From an uncultured Oscillospiraceae bacterium (lineage in GTDB: Bacteria; Bacillota; Clostridia; Oscillospirales; Ruminococcaceae): a stretch of DNA of 64,000 bases. The translations under genes and the position numbers were made by a program. Of the stretch, positions 27,218-34,970 are shown one piece after another (the first letter of the stretch is position 1; the number at the start of each line of letters is the position of its first letter). The notes beneath the pieces were generated by a model, which was given only the letters and a program-made list of their open reading frames with translations, was not told where the DNA came from and ran no database searches. The stretch spans positions 62,001-126,000 of the forward strand of contig CAKSEY010000008.1 in the NCBI GenBank assembly GCA_934448295.1, read 5' to 3'.

Positions 27218-27249
27218 ACGGGCAGGATGTTTGTTTGCGTTCTGCCCGT
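27218..27249 (+). terminator. Possible terminator after GH95
   Basis: An eight-bp stem (27218-27225 with 27242-27249) eight nt after the stop codon, but the T tract after it is weak. Confidence 0.5.
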
Positions 27250-27314
27250 AAATTCTTATACAAAAAAACTGGATTTTTTATGCTAAACCCCTTTATTTCT
27301 TCTTAATAATATGC

Positions 27315-27369
27315 TATAATAAACAAAGAGCGTTATTATATTTTAAAATGCAGTTCCCAAGGGAACTGC
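27315..27369 (+). promoter_or_regulatory. -10 box and perfect dyad before the unknown operon
   Basis: TATAAT at 27315-27320 has no good -35 partner at 17 bp (TTATTT). Downstream, a perfect nine-bp inverted repeat (27350-27358 with 27361-27369, two-base spacer) sits immediately before the GGAGG site of the next gene. It could be an operator or an mRNA hairpin that shields translation. Confidence 0.6.
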
Positions 27370-27383
27370 GCGGAGGTTAGAGT

Positions 27384-28247
27384 ATGGCTTTCTGCGACTT
27401 AAAGCCGGTCAGGGTTTTTGACGATGACAGCAGTATAACTTACGTCATCGGCGAGGTGTTCGCCGTTTACGGAAGCGCCCCTGTCCCCGTGGTATACAGC
27501 TGGGATCAGGTTCAGAGCGTCGTTGAGGAAAGACGCAGTCTCACGATAAAGACCCAGAACTGTGATTTCGTTATTCCCAAAAAGGAATTCGCCCATATTG
27601 ACGATTATTTCAGGGCGGTTGCACTCATTGAATGTATGCAGAAATCCGGGGGCTTCGTGTATGAGCACCAGCGCCGTATACTGCCGCTCAAGAGCGAATA
27701 CATAGAAACAGACCCCGGGCGCGACTGCTACTCCGGGACTTGCGAGATCGACGAGAACGAAGCCGCTTCAACTTTCATCATGCTGATGAACTTTAGGCTG
27801 ATGAAAGTCCTGTGGCTGCTTGCGATAATGATCATGCTGGTGATATTCCTGGGGCTTCACCTCATTTTCGGGATAACCCGGGAGAATGTGCTTTACTTCA
27901 TTCCGATCTCCATAATCAGCGGCGGTATCGTTACCCTGCTGGTCTACCTGATATGCTACCTCAACGCGCGCAGGAAGTACACTGCCGCCGCTGGCTGCGA
28001 CCCCGCCTCGCAGGAAATGATATCGTTCGTTGTCAGCCCCGTTGGATTCGCCGCATGCGAGGCGTGCATATACGACAATCAGGATCTTATACCGTGGAAC
28101 TGCTTTGACTACTTCATTGAGTCAGACAAGATGTTCGTGCTGTTCAAGGACGGCACTGCGGCGGTTTTCGTTCCCAAGAGCGCGTTCGACAAGAAGTGTA
28201 TCGGCGGGATTTACGACATCATTTCGCTCAGGCTTGAGCAGAGATAA
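27384..28247 (+). CDS. Membrane protein with two YcxB-like halves, unknown function
   Basis: A 287-residue protein I cannot name. Two hydrophobic helices lie near 133-160 and 170-195. The flanking soluble parts look alike: the N-terminal half has YSWDQVQSVVEE, then DFVIPKKEFAHIDDYF, and the C-terminal half IPWNCFDYFIES, then AAVFVPKSAFDKKCI. This pattern (Trp-containing strand, then VPK..F) recalls the YcxB-like domain, which has a PH-like fold, here possibly duplicated around a membrane hairpin. It is 15 nt upstream of another unknown gene and co-transcribed with it. Function unknown. Confidence 0.75.
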   Translation: MAFCDLKPVRVFDDDSSITYVIGEVFAVYGSAPVPVVYSWDQVQSVVEERRSLTIKTQNCDFVIPKKEFAHIDDYFRAVALIECMQKSGGFVYEHQRRILPLKSEYIETDPGRDCYSGTCEIDENEAASTFIMLMNFRLMKVLWLLAIMIMLVIFLGLHLIFGITRENVLYFIPISIISGGIVTLLVYLICYLNARRKYTAAAGCDPASQEMISFVVSPVGFAACEACIYDNQDLIPWNCFDYFIESDKMFVLFKDGTAAVFVPKSAFDKKCIGGIYDIISLRLEQR

Positions 28248-28262
28248 GGGAGGTTCGGCAAA

Positions 28263-29699
28263 GTGGGCGTTGAAATCAAAAGCGAACACATTGACATAAA
28301 TGGAAATACTGCCCTGCTCGTTTCGGTTCGTGGAGGGAACGCCGTTATCGGCACCTGTTCCGTTGGCTATGGCTCAAAGCGCGGGGATACCTCCGCACAG
28401 ACCAGGCTGTTTTACATCGGCAACGACCCGGCGGTGGAGATACTCTGCCCGAATCACGGCAACAAGAGCGCGGACAAGCTGGTTTCAATATGCGGGAGCT
28501 ACTCCTTCATGGCGGACGATATCCACGACAAGATGTCGGAGTGCCTCACCAGGCTGAACCGCGGGGAATCGCTGCCTGCCGGGCTGCACGACATTTTTGC
28601 ACTGCTGCCTGACGGAGTTTACACGGTCTATATCAGCGACTACTACCCCACCGACGGCACGGGCACCTTCTTCTGGGGAGCCTACAACCTCACCCATGAG
28701 ATACGCGGCACCGCCGAGCATAACCGCACCGTCGGCACGGAAAAGATATACCGCCCCTGCTTCCTGATCCCCGGGGCGCCGCTGGACGTGTACGATTCCA
28801 AGACCCTCTCAGCGGTAAGCGAGGCTGTGAAGTCGAGGTCGATACAGGGGATCGTCTACCATCTGTCCGGGCTTCATTCCGTGCTGCTGAAAGGCCATCA
28901 CGGCGCGGTCGCCTGCGTTGACAAGAAGCTGCCGTTCAGGTGTGCGGTGATAGAAAAAATCACCGAGCCATACACGGATATTTATGTCCCGCCAGTGGCT
29001 GCGCCGGCTCCCGCAGAGGCTGCCGAAGCGCCGTCTGACGAGAACGCCGAAGCGTCGGAAAAGGAAGCCGCTCCGCAGCCAAAGCCCTCTGAAATTATGG
29101 AGCCGGAGGGTATCACGGGATTCCGCAGCGCTTCTTTAAAAATACCTCTGCAGTTCATTCCCCGGGATATGCTGAAATTACTTATCGAGACCCGCACAGA
29201 ATACAAGCCGGCTCAGTACAAGGCGCTGGTCAAGAAGCTCGGCTCCGTGCGAAAAAAGACATTCAGCAACAAGCTGATAGCCCGCCCGGTGCTTGAAGCG
29301 TGCGAGCAGATGCCCGACTGCGAGATGATGGAATCCGTATTTGCCGTGCAGAAGCTCACGCAGCAGCAGCTTGACGCGCTCCTTGCCGGGGAAACCGAGT
29401 GCAACGGCGAGATAATCATTTCACCGAATTTCTACTCCAGCATTGTGACCGCCTGCAACTTCCTGCAATATTCAAACCCGAAGAAGTTCATTGACTTCTC
29501 GCTGAATATCCTGGACAATCCGGAGCTTTACGCAACGCACGAATACATCGCGAACCGAATTTCCCGCGTGACCAGCAAGGAGGTTTACTCCTACTTCAAG
29601 AATGTCGCCGCAAACCGCGAAACGGCGGAAGAAAAGCTGCTGCCAATTGCCGAAAGGTACATAACCTACTACGAGAAGCAGCAGGGCGGCGAACAATAA
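28263..29699 (+). CDS. Uncharacterised two-domain protein
   Basis: A 478-residue soluble protein with no signal peptide or membrane helix, starting at a GTG nine bases after GGGAGG. The N-terminal domain (about 1-235) is rich in beta strands. A low-complexity Ala/Pro/Glu linker follows (about 236-285). The C-terminal domain (about 295-478) is helical, with IPRDMLKLLIETRTEYK and a terminal Tyr/Lys-rich helix. I recognise no catalytic motif. It follows the YcxB-like membrane protein in one operon that ends at the terminator at 29705-29729; the two probably work together, perhaps at the membrane. Confidence 0.8.
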   Translation: MGVEIKSEHIDINGNTALLVSVRGGNAVIGTCSVGYGSKRGDTSAQTRLFYIGNDPAVEILCPNHGNKSADKLVSICGSYSFMADDIHDKMSECLTRLNRGESLPAGLHDIFALLPDGVYTVYISDYYPTDGTGTFFWGAYNLTHEIRGTAEHNRTVGTEKIYRPCFLIPGAPLDVYDSKTLSAVSEAVKSRSIQGIVYHLSGLHSVLLKGHHGAVACVDKKLPFRCAVIEKITEPYTDIYVPPVAAPAPAEAAEAPSDENAEASEKEAAPQPKPSEIMEPEGITGFRSASLKIPLQFIPRDMLKLLIETRTEYKPAQYKALVKKLGSVRKKTFSNKLIARPVLEACEQMPDCEMMESVFAVQKLTQQQLDALLAGETECNGEIIISPNFYSSIVTACNFLQYSNPKKFIDFSLNILDNPELYATHEYIANRISRVTSKEVYSYFKNVAANRETAEEKLLPIAERYITYYEKQQGGEQ

Positions 29700-29704
29700 T
29701 AGTA

Positions 29705-29729
29705 AAAGGAGGCTTACGCAGCCTCCTTT
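29705..29729. terminator. Bidirectional terminator between the unknown operon and dut
   Basis: Nine-bp perfect stem (29705-29713 with 29721-29729), 7-nt loop, T-rich on both flanks (GTTTTATTT on plus, TTTTACTATT on minus). It serves the convergent units ending at 29699 and 29733. Confidence 0.85.
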
Positions 29730-29732
29730 GTT

Positions 29733-30224
29733 TTATTTAGTTGTAGAACCAAACCCGCCGTTTCTGGCGCCGTCCGCGTCGTCGTCAACGGTTATGCCGT
29801 ACTCCACGAAGATCCCCTGCGCGAAGCCTGTTCCCGCCGGGATCTCCAGGGTCTTGCCCTCGTTGGAGTCGTTGGTTATCTTGATGAAAATGTGCCCCTC
29901 GTTGTCCGAATCCGAATAGTCGCTGTCGATTATCCCGACCGTGTTGTTGAGCTGGAGACGGTACTTGAAGCCAAGACCGCTCCTCGGGTAGAGCTTAAGC
30001 ACCCAGCCCGGCTCTATCAGCACCCGGATACCTGTCGGTATCTTCGCTGTCTCCCCCGGAGCGAGTGTGATGGCATACGGGGCATAGAAATCATAGCCCG
30101 CAGAGCCGGCAGTGGCGCGGCGCGGCAGCTTTATGCCGTTGTAAATCTCCTCGGCGTCCGGGCGGCCGCAGCCCTCTTTGAACTGCTTCATGCTTACCTT
30201 TTCGAATTTTGCTATTCTTTTCAT
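29733..30224 (-). CDS. dut: dUTP diphosphatase
   Basis: Hydrolyses dUTP to dUMP, supplying dTMP synthesis and keeping uracil out of DNA. The 163-residue trimeric-type enzyme shows all five motifs in order: AGSAGYDFYA, PRSGLGFK, GIIDSDYS, GTGFAQGIF and RNGGFGSTTK. A short N-terminal extension (about 25 residues) precedes motif 1. It follows nrdG by nine nt, which makes a dNTP-supply operon with nrdD and nrdG. Confidence 0.96.
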   Translation of the reverse strand: MKRIAKFEKVSMKQFKEGCGRPDAEEIYNGIKLPRRATAGSAGYDFYAPYAITLAPGETAKIPTGIRVLIEPGWVLKLYPRSGLGFKYRLQLNNTVGIIDSDYSDSDNEGHIFIKITNDSNEGKTLEIPAGTGFAQGIFVEYGITVDDDADGARNGGFGSTTK

Positions 30225-30233
30225 GGTGCCTCC

Positions 30234-30722
30234 TCAATCAAAAAGTACTACCTTGCCGAGCCTCAGCGTTTCCTGAACGTCTATCACACGCTGGTTTGAG
30301 CTTCCCTTCCAGTGCAGCTTCGGGTCGCGTATCGCCTCGACATAGGGGCCGTCAACTATGACATCAAGATACGGAACTATCTCCAGCCCCTGGATATCCT
30401 CCCAGAGATAACCGGTGTACAGCCATATCGTTTTTTCCGGGAGCCGCTTGCGGACTTCCTTTGCAATCCGGGTTATCTCATCGCGGTTGTGCTTGTGCAG
30501 CGGGTCGCCGCCGCTGAACGTTATTCCGCTGATATAGTCCACCGACAGCTTCTCGAAAAGCTCCCGCTCGGCGGCTTCGTCAAATGGTATCCCGCCGTCT
30601 ATATCCCACGTTATCGGATTATGACAGCCCCGGCAGCGGTGTTCGCACCCCGCCACCCACAGGACGGTCCGCAGACCGTCGCCGTTCAGCATATCATCAG
30701 TTGTTATATTATGGTAGCGCAT
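30234..30722 (-). CDS. nrdG: Anaerobic ribonucleotide reductase activating protein
   Basis: Radical SAM activase that makes the glycyl radical on NrdD. In 162 residues it has CEHRCRGCHN near 26-35, which supplies the three cysteines for the 4Fe-4S cluster, followed by the GGDP motif (FSGGDPLH) that contacts S-adenosylmethionine. It lies 21 nt after nrdD, its substrate. Confidence 0.97.
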   Translation of the reverse strand: MRYHNITTDDMLNGDGLRTVLWVAGCEHRCRGCHNPITWDIDGGIPFDEAAERELFEKLSVDYISGITFSGGDPLHKHNRDEITRIAKEVRKRLPEKTIWLYTGYLWEDIQGLEIVPYLDVIVDGPYVEAIRDPKLHWKGSSNQRVIDVQETLRLGKVVLFD

Positions 30723-30743
30723 ATTTACTGGTTCACTTTCGTT

Positions 30744-32864
30744 TTACATACTCTTTCTGTCTGCGATCTCAGCCATTTTCGCAGCATTAAGGCGCGTGTC
30801 GCCCTTTACCCTTGAATAGCTCAGATAGCCGTTCATTCGGTCGATTTTTGTGAGATTGCTGCTGCCGCACTTCGGGCAGACGTCCATTTCAAGCTGCTGA
30901 TAGCCGCAGTCGTCGCAGTAGGCAAGCGAGAGGTTCACGCCCTCATAGAAGCCCTTCTTCATCGCCCGGCGCACCAGGGTCTCCACAGCGCCCTTGTTGT
31001 AGTCGATGGGGTAGCGGACGTACTGTATCTTTCCGCCGTTGAACATATCCCAGAAGCGCTGCTCCTTGTCCTGCTTCTGGATAGGCGTGATATCCTCGGT
31101 AACGTGGCAGTGGAAGCTGTTGCTTACATACTCGCGGTCTGAAACGTTCTCGATGATTCCGTACTTCTTGCGGAACTGCTTTATCTGGAGACCGCAGAGA
31201 TTCTCCGCAGGAGTGCCGTATATCGCGTAGAGGTGCCCGTCCTCCTTCTTGAATTCGCTGATACGCTTGTTGATGAACTCCATAGTTTTGAGCGAGAAGC
31301 TGCCGTCCTCGACCAGCGACTTCTTGTCCGCAAGCTCCTCAAGCTCGTTGAGCGCGGTGATCCCGAAGGAAGCTGTCGCGGATTTCAGCAGCGGCTTTAT
31401 CTTGTCGTGTATTCCGAGGTGTCCGCCAAGGAATCCGCCCTCACAGTAAGCCAGCGGGTTGGTGCTTGCCTTCATCTCGCCAAGATAATCGTAGGTGCGT
31501 ATGTGTATCTTTCTGATGAGGTTCAGGTAGTAGTCCAGCACCTCGAAGAAATCCCTGCTTTCCTGCTGAGCCTTTGCGTATATCATCGGCAGATGGAGCG
31601 ATACCGCGCCGATGTTGAATCTTCCCACAAACACAGGCTTGTCGTTTTCGTCAGCCGGCTCCATGCCGCCCCTCTCAAACCACGGAGAAAGGAACGCGCG
31701 GCAGCCCATGGGGCTTATTATCCTGCCGTATTTCTTGTAGACGGAGGCAACGTAGCCGTCCCCGGAAAGGCTCAGCCAGTCGGGATACATAGCTTTCTGG
31801 CTGCACTCGATACCGGCTCTGAACACGTCCTCCAGGGGCTTTCCTGGGCCGTGGAGGTTCTCGTCATAAAGGAACACGATTTTCGGGAAAAGCACCGGCT
31901 TCTTGCAGTTTTTCTTGCCCTGACCCTTGCGGCGGACGTCCAGCATGGTTATACTCGCCATCTTCGCGAATCTTCCGGTGCCGGTGCCGGCGGTCATGGT
32001 GATGAACGGGTAGTCGCCGCGGCTGGAGCTTACGGAGTTGAACTTGTACTCCCAGCCCTGGAAGCCCTGCTCAAAATCCACCTTGACGTCAGCCATCGCC
32101 TCGCGCTCTGCGACATCGTCAGAAAGCCCGAGACTCTTGTAGCGGTCGAACTGCTTCTTGTAGGATTTCTCTGCGTACGGCTCCAGCAGGAGGTCAACGC
32201 TCGGCACCGTGAAGCCGCCGTACTGCTGGCTGGCTGCGGACAGCGTGATATCCCCGATAACATCGAACGCGACTGCCAGGGTCTTTGGCTCGTTGTACCA
32301 GAGATTTCCCATCTCAAAGCCGCCCTCCAGCACGCTCTTTATATCGAACAGGCAGCAGTTCATCGTGTCCCGGCGGGCGCTCATGTCATGGACGTAGATG
32401 TAGCCGTCGCGGCACGCCTGGAGCTCCTCGGTGGTCATGAAGAACTTCTGATACAGTTCCTTGTTCAGCTCGTTGAAAATCAGGCTCCTCTTGGTGGAGA
32501 CCAGCGCGGAATCGGTGTTGGAATTCTCCTTGTCGCCGATATACATGATGGACTGGCTCTTCTTGTAGACCTCGTCCAGCATGCTCACGAAATCCTGCTT
32601 GTAGTTGCGGTAGTCCTTGTAGCTCTTGGCAACGTCGGGATTTGTCGCCTCCAGCGCGCCCTCGACGATATTGTGCATCTGCGCGATGGTTATTTCCTCA
32701 GTTCCGAGAGCCTCCGCCTTTTCCGTAACGAACCTGCATATAAAGTCAATTTCCTCGGGCTTGAAGGTATACATCACCCTGGTGGCTGATTTATTTACCG
32801 CGTTCACCACCTTCTGAACGTTGAATTCTTCCTTGGTGTTGTCCTTCTTTATGACCCGTATCAT
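30744..32864 (-). CDS. nrdD: Anaerobic ribonucleoside-triphosphate reductase
   Basis: Class III reductase producing dNTPs without oxygen. The 706-residue protein has an N-terminal ATP-cone (VIKKDNTKEEFNVQKVVNAV), the catalytic barrel, and a C-terminal zinc site of four Cys (CDDCGYQ and CPKCGSS). The glycyl-radical site is the Gly in RMNGYLS near 676. It is the first gene of nrdD-nrdG-dut, with a promoter at 32956-32984 and candidate NrdR boxes just downstream of it. No oxygen-dependent reductase is in the window. Confidence 0.97.
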   Translation of the reverse strand: MIRVIKKDNTKEEFNVQKVVNAVNKSATRVMYTFKPEEIDFICRFVTEKAEALGTEEITIAQMHNIVEGALEATNPDVAKSYKDYRNYKQDFVSMLDEVYKKSQSIMYIGDKENSNTDSALVSTKRSLIFNELNKELYQKFFMTTEELQACRDGYIYVHDMSARRDTMNCCLFDIKSVLEGGFEMGNLWYNEPKTLAVAFDVIGDITLSAASQQYGGFTVPSVDLLLEPYAEKSYKKQFDRYKSLGLSDDVAEREAMADVKVDFEQGFQGWEYKFNSVSSSRGDYPFITMTAGTGTGRFAKMASITMLDVRRKGQGKKNCKKPVLFPKIVFLYDENLHGPGKPLEDVFRAGIECSQKAMYPDWLSLSGDGYVASVYKKYGRIISPMGCRAFLSPWFERGGMEPADENDKPVFVGRFNIGAVSLHLPMIYAKAQQESRDFFEVLDYYLNLIRKIHIRTYDYLGEMKASTNPLAYCEGGFLGGHLGIHDKIKPLLKSATASFGITALNELEELADKKSLVEDGSFSLKTMEFINKRISEFKKEDGHLYAIYGTPAENLCGLQIKQFRKKYGIIENVSDREYVSNSFHCHVTEDITPIQKQDKEQRFWDMFNGGKIQYVRYPIDYNKGAVETLVRRAMKKGFYEGVNLSLAYCDDCGYQQLEMDVCPKCGSSNLTKIDRMNGYLSYSRVKGDTRLNAAKMAEIADRKSM

Positions 32865-32911
32865 TATACTCTGACATTCCTTTCGTTTAGCAATGCAATA
32901 TGTTTAGGTTT

Positions 32912-32942
32912 CCATATATCGCACTTGATATTCTATATCTAG
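32912..32942 (-). promoter_or_regulatory. Candidate pair of NrdR boxes
   Basis: Two partial matches to the core CWATATATWG lie 21 bp apart (two helical turns): CCATATATCG at 32912-32921 and CTATATCTAG at 32933-32942. They sit between the nrdD promoter and its start codon, a suitable place for the NrdR repressor of ribonucleotide reductase genes. The outer bases match poorly. Confidence 0.4.
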
Positions 32943-32955
32943 TAGCATTATAACT

Positions 32956-32984
32956 ATAATAGCACTTTTTCTTGTATAAGTCAA
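32956..32984 (-). promoter_or_regulatory. Promoter of nrdD-nrdG-dut
   Basis: Minus-strand TTGACT (32979-32984), 17-bp spacer, TATTAT (32956-32961), with a leader of about 85 nt. With the NrdR-like sites and the upp terminator this accounts for most of the 343-nt gap between nrdD and upp. Confidence 0.8.
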
Positions 32985-33109
32985 CCCATTATCGGGGATA
33001 TGCTTTATTTAAATAGTAGAAAAGAAACCCGAAAATTTGTGCGGAATTACCGTTGACAAGCGCAAACCGCGCCACTATGCCATGTAACGTATTTTCACAA
33101 AAAACGCGC

Positions 33110-33184
33110 AAAAAAGTCCTGAACAGGGCGCAGCCGACCTGCCGCACATGGTACGGCAGGCGCTGTATATTCCCCATTCAGGAC
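33110..33184 (-). terminator. Long structured terminator after upp
   Basis: An outer stem of eight bp (33116-33123 with 33177-33184) encloses a second stem of seven bp (33138-33144 with 33154-33160), extended by CAGC/GCTG. On the minus strand it is followed by six T. It begins 24 nt after the upp stop and is much longer than the other terminators here. Confidence 0.8.
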
Positions 33185-33207
33185 GCTTTATATTTCTATA
33201 TCTGTAA

Positions 33208-33840
33208 TTACTTTGTGCCGTAAAGCCTGTCGCCGCAGTCGCCGATACCGGGAACGATGTAGAGGTTCTCGTTAAGTCCCTTGTCGACAGCGCCGGTGAT
33301 GATGTCAACGTCAGGGTGAGCCTCCTGGACTGCCTTGACGCCCTCCGGGCAGGTGATTATGCACATGAACTTTATCTGCTTTGCGCCCGCATTCTTTACG
33401 ATATTGATAGCCTTGATAGCGGAGCCGCCGGTAGCAAGCATCGGGTCAAGAATGATGACCTCGCGGTTTGCGATATCGAACGGGAGCTTGCAGTAATACT
33501 CGTGCGTGGTGTTGCCGTTTACCTCGTCGCGGTAAAGACCGATGTGACCTACCTTAGCCGCAGGAACCAGCGCCAGTGCGCCCTCCATCATGCCGAGACC
33601 AGCTCTCATTATCGGAACAAAAGCGACCTTTCTGCCGCTGATGATGTTGGAGTCAGCCAGACCCAGCGGGGTTTCGATCTGAACCTGCTTTAACGGGAGA
33701 TCGCGCGTTGCCTCATAGCACATGAACATTGCTATCTCCTGTACCAGCTCGCGGAATTCTTTCGCGCCGGTGTTCTTATCGCGCAGAAGGGAGATCTTGT
33801 GCTGAACCAGCGGGTGATCGCAGACGATTATGTTGCTCAT
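33208..33840 (-). CDS. upp: Uracil phosphoribosyltransferase
   Basis: Salvages uracil to UMP with PRPP. The 210-residue protein has the PRPP-binding motif ILDPMLATGGSA near 132 and the C-terminal uracil-binding segment (VPGIGDCGDRLYGT). GGAGG precedes the ATG. It lies two nt after rpiB and is clearly co-transcribed with it; linking pentose phosphate and uracil salvage is common in Firmicutes. Confidence 0.97.
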   Translation of the reverse strand: MSNIIVCDHPLVQHKISLLRDKNTGAKEFRELVQEIAMFMCYEATRDLPLKQVQIETPLGLADSNIISGRKVAFVPIMRAGLGMMEGALALVPAAKVGHIGLYRDEVNGNTTHEYYCKLPFDIANREVIILDPMLATGGSAIKAINIVKNAGAKQIKFMCIITCPEGVKAVQEAHPDVDIITGAVDKGLNENLYIVPGIGDCGDRLYGTK

Positions 33841-33842
33841 TA

Positions 33843-34277
33843 TTATTTTTCCTCCAGCTTCATTATCTTTTCAACGCGGCGCGCGTGGCGTCCGCCCTCG
33901 AATTCGGTTTCAAGGAATATGTCGGTTATCTCCGCCGCAAGGCCTGCGCCGATAACTCTGCCGCCCATGCACAGCACGTTCGCGTCGTTGTGCAGGCGGG
34001 TGTATTTTGCGGAATACCAGTCGCCGCAGAGCGCCGCGCGTATTCCCTTTATCTTGTTCGCGGAAATGGAAATGCCAACTCCGGTGCCGCATATAAGAAT
34101 ACCCTTGTCAGCTTCGCCGGAAACCACCTTCGCGCAGGTTTTTTCGGCAATATCCGGATAATCAACGCTCTCGCCATTGCAGCCGCAGTCAACGAACTGG
34201 ACGCCCTTTTCTTCAAGGTGCTTTATTATCTCGCACTTGAGCGCATAGCCTGCGTGGTCTGAACCGATAGCTATCAT
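33843..34277 (-). CDS. rpiB: Ribose-5-phosphate isomerase B
   Basis: Interconverts ribose 5-phosphate and ribulose 5-phosphate. The 144-residue protein starts MIAIGSDHAGYALK and has the active-site Cys loop LICGTGVGISISANKI and the RLHNDANVLCMGGR segment. The ATG at 34277 directly follows a GTG at 34280; either could be used, with AGAGG upstream. First gene of rpiB-upp. Confidence 0.95.
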   Translation of the reverse strand: MIAIGSDHAGYALKCEIIKHLEEKGVQFVDCGCNGESVDYPDIAEKTCAKVVSGEADKGILICGTGVGISISANKIKGIRAALCGDWYSAKYTRLHNDANVLCMGGRVIGAGLAAEITDIFLETEFEGGRHARRVEKIMKLEEK

Positions 34278-34310
34278 CACTGATACCTCTTTTCAAAAGA
34301 ATATATTATT

Positions 34311-34339
34311 ATTATACAACAAATCTTTGCTTTGGTCAA
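34311..34339 (-). promoter_or_regulatory. Promoter of rpiB-upp
   Basis: Minus-strand TTGACC (34334-34339), 17-bp spacer, TATAAT (34311-34316). Confidence 0.82.
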
Positions 34340-34358
34340 TAGCTTTTTTGATTATTTC

Positions 34359-34391
34359 AAAAAAAGAGCGCCGCAAGCGCAGCGCTCTTTT
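34359..34391 (-). terminator. Terminator after the RNHCP gene
   Basis: Ten-bp stem (34362-34371 with 34382-34391), partly paired loop, overlapping a minus-strand run of seven T; 15 nt after the stop of the 34406 gene. Confidence 0.85.
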
Positions 34392-34405
34392 CAACATTTC
34401 ACCGT

Positions 34406-34831
34406 TTATCTCAGCGAGCCCTCGCCGCCCATAAGCGCGGTGAGCTCCTCTATCCGCTCTATCGGGAACGGCGGCTCGCACAGCGGTTTCAGCGCTATGC
34501 TCATCAGCTTCATGGGATTGTCATCGGCGGCGGTGCGGTTGCTGGAAAGCGCTCCGCAGCGCCGGCAGCGGTGTATTATCGCCCACTCGCCGCTCTTCCT
34601 GACCCAGACCGCAACAGGCTCCATTACCCCTCCGCAGTCGGAAGCGCGGTCGCCCGGCTCGTTATCGACGTGCAGGCTGGAAAGGCAGTTCGGGCAGTGA
34701 TTCCTGTGGTCGCTGCCAGCGCCCTGCGGAACCACTGTTCTTCCGCACACGCGGCAGGTGAATACCTCATTGCACGGATGAGTCCTGTAATATCCCTTTT
34801 CATAGAGCTTTCTCTTATTTTCACGGTTCAT
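34406..34831 (-). CDS. RNHCP domain zinc-ribbon protein
   Basis: A 141-residue protein named after its motif, here DHRNHCPNCLSSLHVD near 41-56. It has Cys pairs at FTCRVCGR, CPNC and HRCRRCGALSSNR, which probably form zinc ribbons. The family's function is unknown; an RNA- or ribosome-related role has been suggested only by the fold. GGAGG precedes the ATG. It follows tsaB by 139 nt, a gap holding an 8-bp hairpin, so it may be expressed from the parE-to-tsaB operon or from a promoter I cannot see. Confidence 0.85.
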   Translation of the reverse strand: MNRENKRKLYEKGYYRTHPCNEVFTCRVCGRTVVPQGAGSDHRNHCPNCLSSLHVDNEPGDRASDCGGVMEPVAVWVRKSGEWAIIHRCRRCGALSSNRTAADDNPMKLMSIALKPLCEPPFPIERIEELTALMGGEGSLR

Positions 34832-34872
34832 TTTTTGTCCTCCATACGTTCGTCCGAAGTTAAGTCAGAACG

Positions 34873-34903
34873 CCGGGAGGAATGCCGTCCGCAGACCTCC
34901 CGG
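34873..34903. other. Hairpin between tsaB and the RNHCP gene
   Basis: Perfect eight-bp stem (34873-34880 with 34896-34903), 15-nt loop, no T tract on either side. It could be an mRNA-stabilising or attenuating structure; it is not a standard terminator. Confidence 0.45.
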
Positions 34904-34970
34904 TCAGCGAACAATATCCATTGTAAAGTTAGTCAAACAAACTCTCCTTGTGTCAGTAGTTCAAAACAGT

